The notes below the pieces were generated by a model. That model was not told the origin of the DNA. It made no database searches and saw nothing but the letters and a program-made list of their open reading frames with translations. Positions 61,205-64,000 of a DNA stretch of 64,000 nt are shown piece by piece. This stretch comes from Achromobacter sp. MYb9. GTDB taxonomy: Bacteria > Pseudomonadota > Gammaproteobacteria > Burkholderiales > Burkholderiaceae_B. The stretch is from contig NZ_PCOQ01000006.1 of NCBI RefSeq assembly GCF_002975275.1, positions 186,001-250,000 of the forward strand, given 5' to 3'. Position 1 is the stretch's first letter; each line of letters opens with the position of its first letter. Position numbers and translations under genes: made by a program.

Positions 61205-62611
61205 TTACTTCATGCCGAAGCGGCCCAATCCCTTCATGCCGCCCATGGCGCGCATCATCTTTGCCATGCCGCCCTTCTTCATCTGCTTCATCATCCCCTG
61301 CATCTGCTCGAACTGAGCCAGCAAGCGGTTGACTTCCTGAACCGGCACGCCGGAACCGGTGGCGATGCGGCGCTTGCGGGACGCCTTGATCAGTTCGGGT
61401 TTGGCGCGTTCGGCTGCCGTCATGGAATTCAGGATGCCTTCGGTGCGGCGCAACTGCTTTTCCGCCTGCCCGCCCTGCAACTGACCGGCTGCCTGCTGGA
61501 ACTGGGCCGGCAGCTTTTCAAGCAACGAACCCATGTCGCCCAGCTTCTTCACCTGGCCAAGCTGATCGCGGAAATCGTTCAGATCGAACTTGTTGCCCGA
61601 TTTGATCTTCGCCGCCAGCTTCTGGGCTTCGGCGATATCGATGTTCTTCTGCGCTTGTTCGACCAGGGAAACGATGTCGCCCATGCCCAGCACGCGTTGC
61701 GCCATGCGGTCGGGGTAGAACGGCTCCAGGCCGTCCAGCTTTTCCGAGACGCCGACGAACTTCAGCGGCTTGCCGGTCACGTGGCGCACCGACAGGGCCG
61801 CGCCGCCGCGGGCATCGCCATCCAGCTTGGTCAGCACCACGCCGGTCAGCGGCAACGCATCGCCAAAGGCGCGCGCGGTGTTGACCGCGTCCTGGCCCTG
61901 CATGGCGTCCACGACGAACAGCGTTTCAACGGGCTTGACCAGGTCATGCAAGGCGCGAATTTCGCGCATCATGGCCTCGTCGATGCCCAAGCGGCCGGCC
62001 GTGTCGAGAATCAGCACGTCGTAGTGGTGACGCTTGGCATGGTCCACCGCGCCGCGCGCGATGTCTTCGGGCTTCTGGCTGGGGTCGGACGGCAGGAAGT
62101 CCACGCCGACCTGCGCCGCGACGCTCTTCAGCTGGTCGATAGCGGCCGGACGGTAGACGTCGGCGGACACCACCAGCACTTTCTTCTTGCCCGTCTTGCG
62201 GCCGTGCTGCGTGTGCTGACCTTCGGACAGCCAGCGGGCCAGCTTGCCGGTGGTGGTGGTTTTACCGGCGCCCTGCAGGCCGGCCATCAGGATGACGGCG
62301 GGCGGCTGCACGGCCAGCGACAATTCGTTGGAATCGGCGCCCAGGTCACCGCCCATCAAGGCGGTCAGTTCCTTGTGGACGACGCCCACCAGGGCCTGAC
62401 CCGGGCTGAGGCTGCCGGCGACTTCTTCGCCCAGCGCCTTGTCCTTCACGCGGGCGACGAATTCGCGGACGACGGGCAACGCCACGTCGGCCTCCAGCAA
62501 CGCCATGCGCACTTCGCGCAGCATCTCCTGGGTGTTGGCCTCGGTCAGGCGGGCTTCACCGCGCAGCGTCTTGACGACGCGCGATAGGCGTGTAGTTAGG
62601 TTATCGAGCAT
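61205..62611 (-). CDS. ffh: Signal recognition particle protein Ffh
   Basis: A 468-aa SRP54 GTPase. The N domain opens MLDNLTTRLSRVVKTLRGEA; the G motifs are GLQGAGKTTTTGKLA, DTAGRLGIDE and TKLDGDARGG; the Met-rich M domain ends MMKQMKKGGMAKMMRAMGG. It binds 4.5S RNA and signal sequences of inner-membrane proteins. It is divergent from the CcsA-like gene. Confidence 0.97.
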   Translation of the reverse strand: MLDNLTTRLSRVVKTLRGEARLTEANTQEMLREVRMALLEADVALPVVREFVARVKDKALGEEVAGSLSPGQALVGVVHKELTALMGGDLGADSNELSLAVQPPAVILMAGLQGAGKTTTTGKLARWLSEGQHTQHGRKTGKKKVLVVSADVYRPAAIDQLKSVAAQVGVDFLPSDPSQKPEDIARGAVDHAKRHHYDVLILDTAGRLGIDEAMMREIRALHDLVKPVETLFVVDAMQGQDAVNTARAFGDALPLTGVVLTKLDGDARGGAALSVRHVTGKPLKFVGVSEKLDGLEPFYPDRMAQRVLGMGDIVSLVEQAQKNIDIAEAQKLAAKIKSGNKFDLNDFRDQLGQVKKLGDMGSLLEKLPAQFQQAAGQLQGGQAEKQLRRTEGILNSMTAAERAKPELIKASRKRRIATGSGVPVQEVNRLLAQFEQMQGMMKQMKKGGMAKMMRAMGGMKGLGRFGMK

Positions 62612-62717
62612 GAGAGGCGTTTCCGCTTAAACTAGTTGATTGAACGGTGGCCGCAGGCGCGGATTCTGCGCTTTCGGGTGACATGCACCCCAAGGCCCCA
62701 TCCAGACAACGGTTTCT

Positions 62718-63560
62718 ATGTCACTAGGCATTGTATTTCACACAGCGGCTGCCTTGGCGTACGCAGTGCTAGGGGGGTCGCTTTGGATCCGCCTGGCCGG
62801 CGCCGGGGAAGTCGAAAAGACGGGCAAAATCGCCCGTCTGTGCCTGTTGGGGGCCCTGGTTCTCCATGGAATCGGCCTGCAACAGGCCATGCTGGGCGCC
62901 CAGCACCTGTTCATTGGGTGGGCACTTGCCCTGTCGGCGGCCATCTGGCTGGGCATGGTGGTGTTCTGGCTGGAAAGCCTGCTGGTGCGCATCGACGGCC
63001 TGCAATTGCTGCTTTTGCCCGCCGCGGCCATCGCCAGCGCCCTGGCGGCGGTGTTCCCGCAAGGGCAATTCGTGCCCCACGCCGACGACGCCTGGCTACG
63101 CGTCCACCTGCTGATCGCGTTGGCCGCCTACGGCCTGATCACCATCGCCGCCCTGCACGCCATGATGATGGCCCTGCTGGACCGCCACCTGCACCGCCCG
63201 CTGGACGCGCCCACCGAACGCAGCATCATCGGCCGCGTGCTGGACTCTCAGCCGCCGCTGCTGGTGCAAGAGCAACTGCTGTTCCGTATCATCTGGATCG
63301 GTTTCGTGGTGCTGACCCTGGCCGTGGGCTCCGGGTCGGTCGCATCCATGAAGCTGACCGGCAAGATCCTGCCGTTCGACCACAAGACCGTCTTCACCCT
63401 GCTGTCCTGGCTGACGTTCGGCGTGCTGCTGGCCGGCCGCCACGTCTGGGGCTGGCGCGGGCGCGTGGCGCTGCGCTGGACGCTGACGGGCTTTGGTTTC
63501 CTGATCCTGGCGTATACCGGCAGCCGTTTCGTGCTGGAAATGATTTTGCATCGAGGCTGA
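62718..63560 (+). CDS. CcsA/YpjD-like cytochrome c assembly family membrane protein
   Basis: A 280-aa protein with about eight membrane segments, of the CcmC/CcsA fold. A shortened tryptophan-rich heme-handling segment (HVWGWRGRVAL) and conserved His residues (HLLIALAAYG, FDHKTVF) are seen. This small form, beside ffh, is the YpjD/CorE-type inner membrane protein of proteobacteria; its heme role is inferred. It is followed two bases later by the PP0621-type gene. Confidence 0.88.
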   Translation: MSLGIVFHTAAALAYAVLGGSLWIRLAGAGEVEKTGKIARLCLLGALVLHGIGLQQAMLGAQHLFIGWALALSAAIWLGMVVFWLESLLVRIDGLQLLLLPAAAIASALAAVFPQGQFVPHADDAWLRVHLLIALAAYGLITIAALHAMMMALLDRHLHRPLDAPTERSIIGRVLDSQPPLLVQEQLLFRIIWIGFVVLTLAVGSGSVASMKLTGKILPFDHKTVFTLLSWLTFGVLLAGRHVWGWRGRVALRWTLTGFGFLILAYTGSRFVLEMILHRG

Positions 63561-63561
63561 C

Positions 63562-63828
63562 GTGGGCAAGTTGCTGTTTTGGGTGGTTCTGATCATCGCG
63601 GTGCTGTTCGTCGCCCGTATCGCCGCGCGCATGGCCGCGGCAAAGCAGGCGGGCGCACAGCCCCAAGCCCGCCGCGGGCGGCCGGGGCCGGCCGCACCCA
63701 ACCCGGCCACGCCGGAGTCCATGGTGCGTTGCGCGCACTGCGGCATCCACCTGCCGCGCTCCGAAGCCATGCTGCAGAACGGCCTGACGTGGTGCAGCGC
63801 CGAACATGCTGCCCTAGGCAAAAAGTAA
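63562..63828 (+). CDS. PP0621-type small zinc-ribbon membrane protein
   Basis: An 88-aa protein starting at GTG, with one N-terminal membrane helix (LLFWVVLIIAVLFVARIAAR), a Pro/Ala linker and a C-terminal zinc-ribbon-like part (CAHCGIHLPRSEA, WCSAEH). This shape is that of PP0621 family proteins, function unknown. It is two bases after the CcsA-like gene. Confidence 0.85.
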   Translation: MGKLLFWVVLIIAVLFVARIAARMAAAKQAGAQPQARRGRPGPAAPNPATPESMVRCAHCGIHLPRSEAMLQNGLTWCSAEHAALGKK

Positions 63829-63892
63829 GCCCCCACTCCCGATTTGGGAGGCAGCGGCAGCCACGGCATAATGCCTGTTGGATTCACCACGC

Positions 63893-64000
63893 ATGTTCTC
63901 TCCCATGGCTCTGCTTCTGAATCGACATGGCTGGCTGGCGCCGGCCCCGGGTGTCACCTTGCTGCCTTCGCCCAACCGCGACGCGCGCCCCGCTGGCGCC
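63893..64000 (+). CDS. ampD: Anhydro-N-acetylmuramyl-L-alanine amidase AmpD, 5-prime part
   Basis: The first 36 codons of a gene cut by the window end. The peptide LLLNRHGWLAPAPGVTLLPS matches the start of AmpD (GWL..A..VPSP). ATG at 63893 or, in the same frame, 63905 (MALLLNRH) are both possible; neither has a clear ribosome site. AmpD recycles cell wall fragments and affects AmpC beta-lactamase induction. Identification rests on a short stretch. Confidence 0.7.
   Translation, partial: MFSPMALLLNRHGWLAPAPGVTLLPSPNRDARPAGA

Overview
The window looks like a chromosomal segment of a high-GC betaproteobacterium of the Alcaligenaceae (Achromobacter/Bordetella-like). This is inferred from three Bug/TctC-type periplasmic binding proteins, many LysR regulators, an acnD-prpF pair, a single-chain indolepyruvate oxidoreductase, and the protein sequences of the core genes at the right end. 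No species is claimed. No insertion sequence, integrase, phage gene, CRISPR array or rRNA gene was seen.

Layout. (1) 0.1-0.9 kb: a small accessory island with lower GC, holding an unknown 131-aa immunity-like protein behind a coupled 19-codon ORF. (2) 0.9-9.0 kb, minus strand: one long operon of a branched-chain-amino-acid-type ABC transporter (two permeases, two ATPases, one binding protein) interleaved with aldehyde, short-chain and zinc alcohol dehydrogenases. It looks like uptake plus stepwise oxidation of an unidentified alcohol or aldehyde. (3) 9.3-13.8 kb, minus: a GldA/GldF/GldG-like ABC system with a DUF4340-like partner, tightly overlapped, then an exported lactonase-type metallo-beta-lactamase. 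(4) 14.1-21.8 kb, minus: a domain-permuted aconitase-family dehydratase overlapped with a Bug protein, a LysR regulator and the 1185-aa indolepyruvate oxidoreductase. (5) 21.9-29.2 kb: two convergent LysR genes, an AA_synth-hydrolase-Bug operon with a clear LysR-type operator, an exported unknown protein and an AcoR-type sigma54 activator. (6) 29.2-31.2 kb: a sigma54 promoter with an upstream palindrome driving an NTF2-like/flavin monooxygenase fusion. (7) 31.2-38.3 kb: GntR-acnD-prpF, then a sodium:solute symporter and its 40-aa small subunit. (8) 38.4-44.4 kb: IclR regulator divergent from an AMP ligase - MaoC hydratase - CoA transferase - Bug protein operon. (9) 44.4-50 kb: MFS exporter/LysR pair, an exported argininosuccinate-lyase-like enzyme and a BenE-type symporter. 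(10) 50-55.4 kb: MocR regulator, SDR, a DUF849/BKACE enzyme with an altered metal site, a binding protein and a Crp/Fnr regulator.

(11) 55.4-64 kb is mostly core: panB, an RlmN-like methyltransferase, tRNA-Gly(CCC), trmB, proline iminopeptidase, thiS, a glycine-rich small protein, a BON-LysM protein, ffh, a CcsA/YpjD-like protein, a PP0621-type zinc-ribbon protein and the start of ampD.

The left 54 kb is a patchwork of small catabolic units, each with its own local regulator and often its own orphan periplasmic binding protein. The best-supported regulatory reading is the sigma54 promoter and 20-bp palindrome between the AcoR-type activator and the monooxygenase. The points most worth checking are the permuted aconitase, the exported lyase, the BKACE protein lacking the first histidine of its usual HxH motif, the 40-aa transporter subunit and the VENN-like coupled leader at the left edge.
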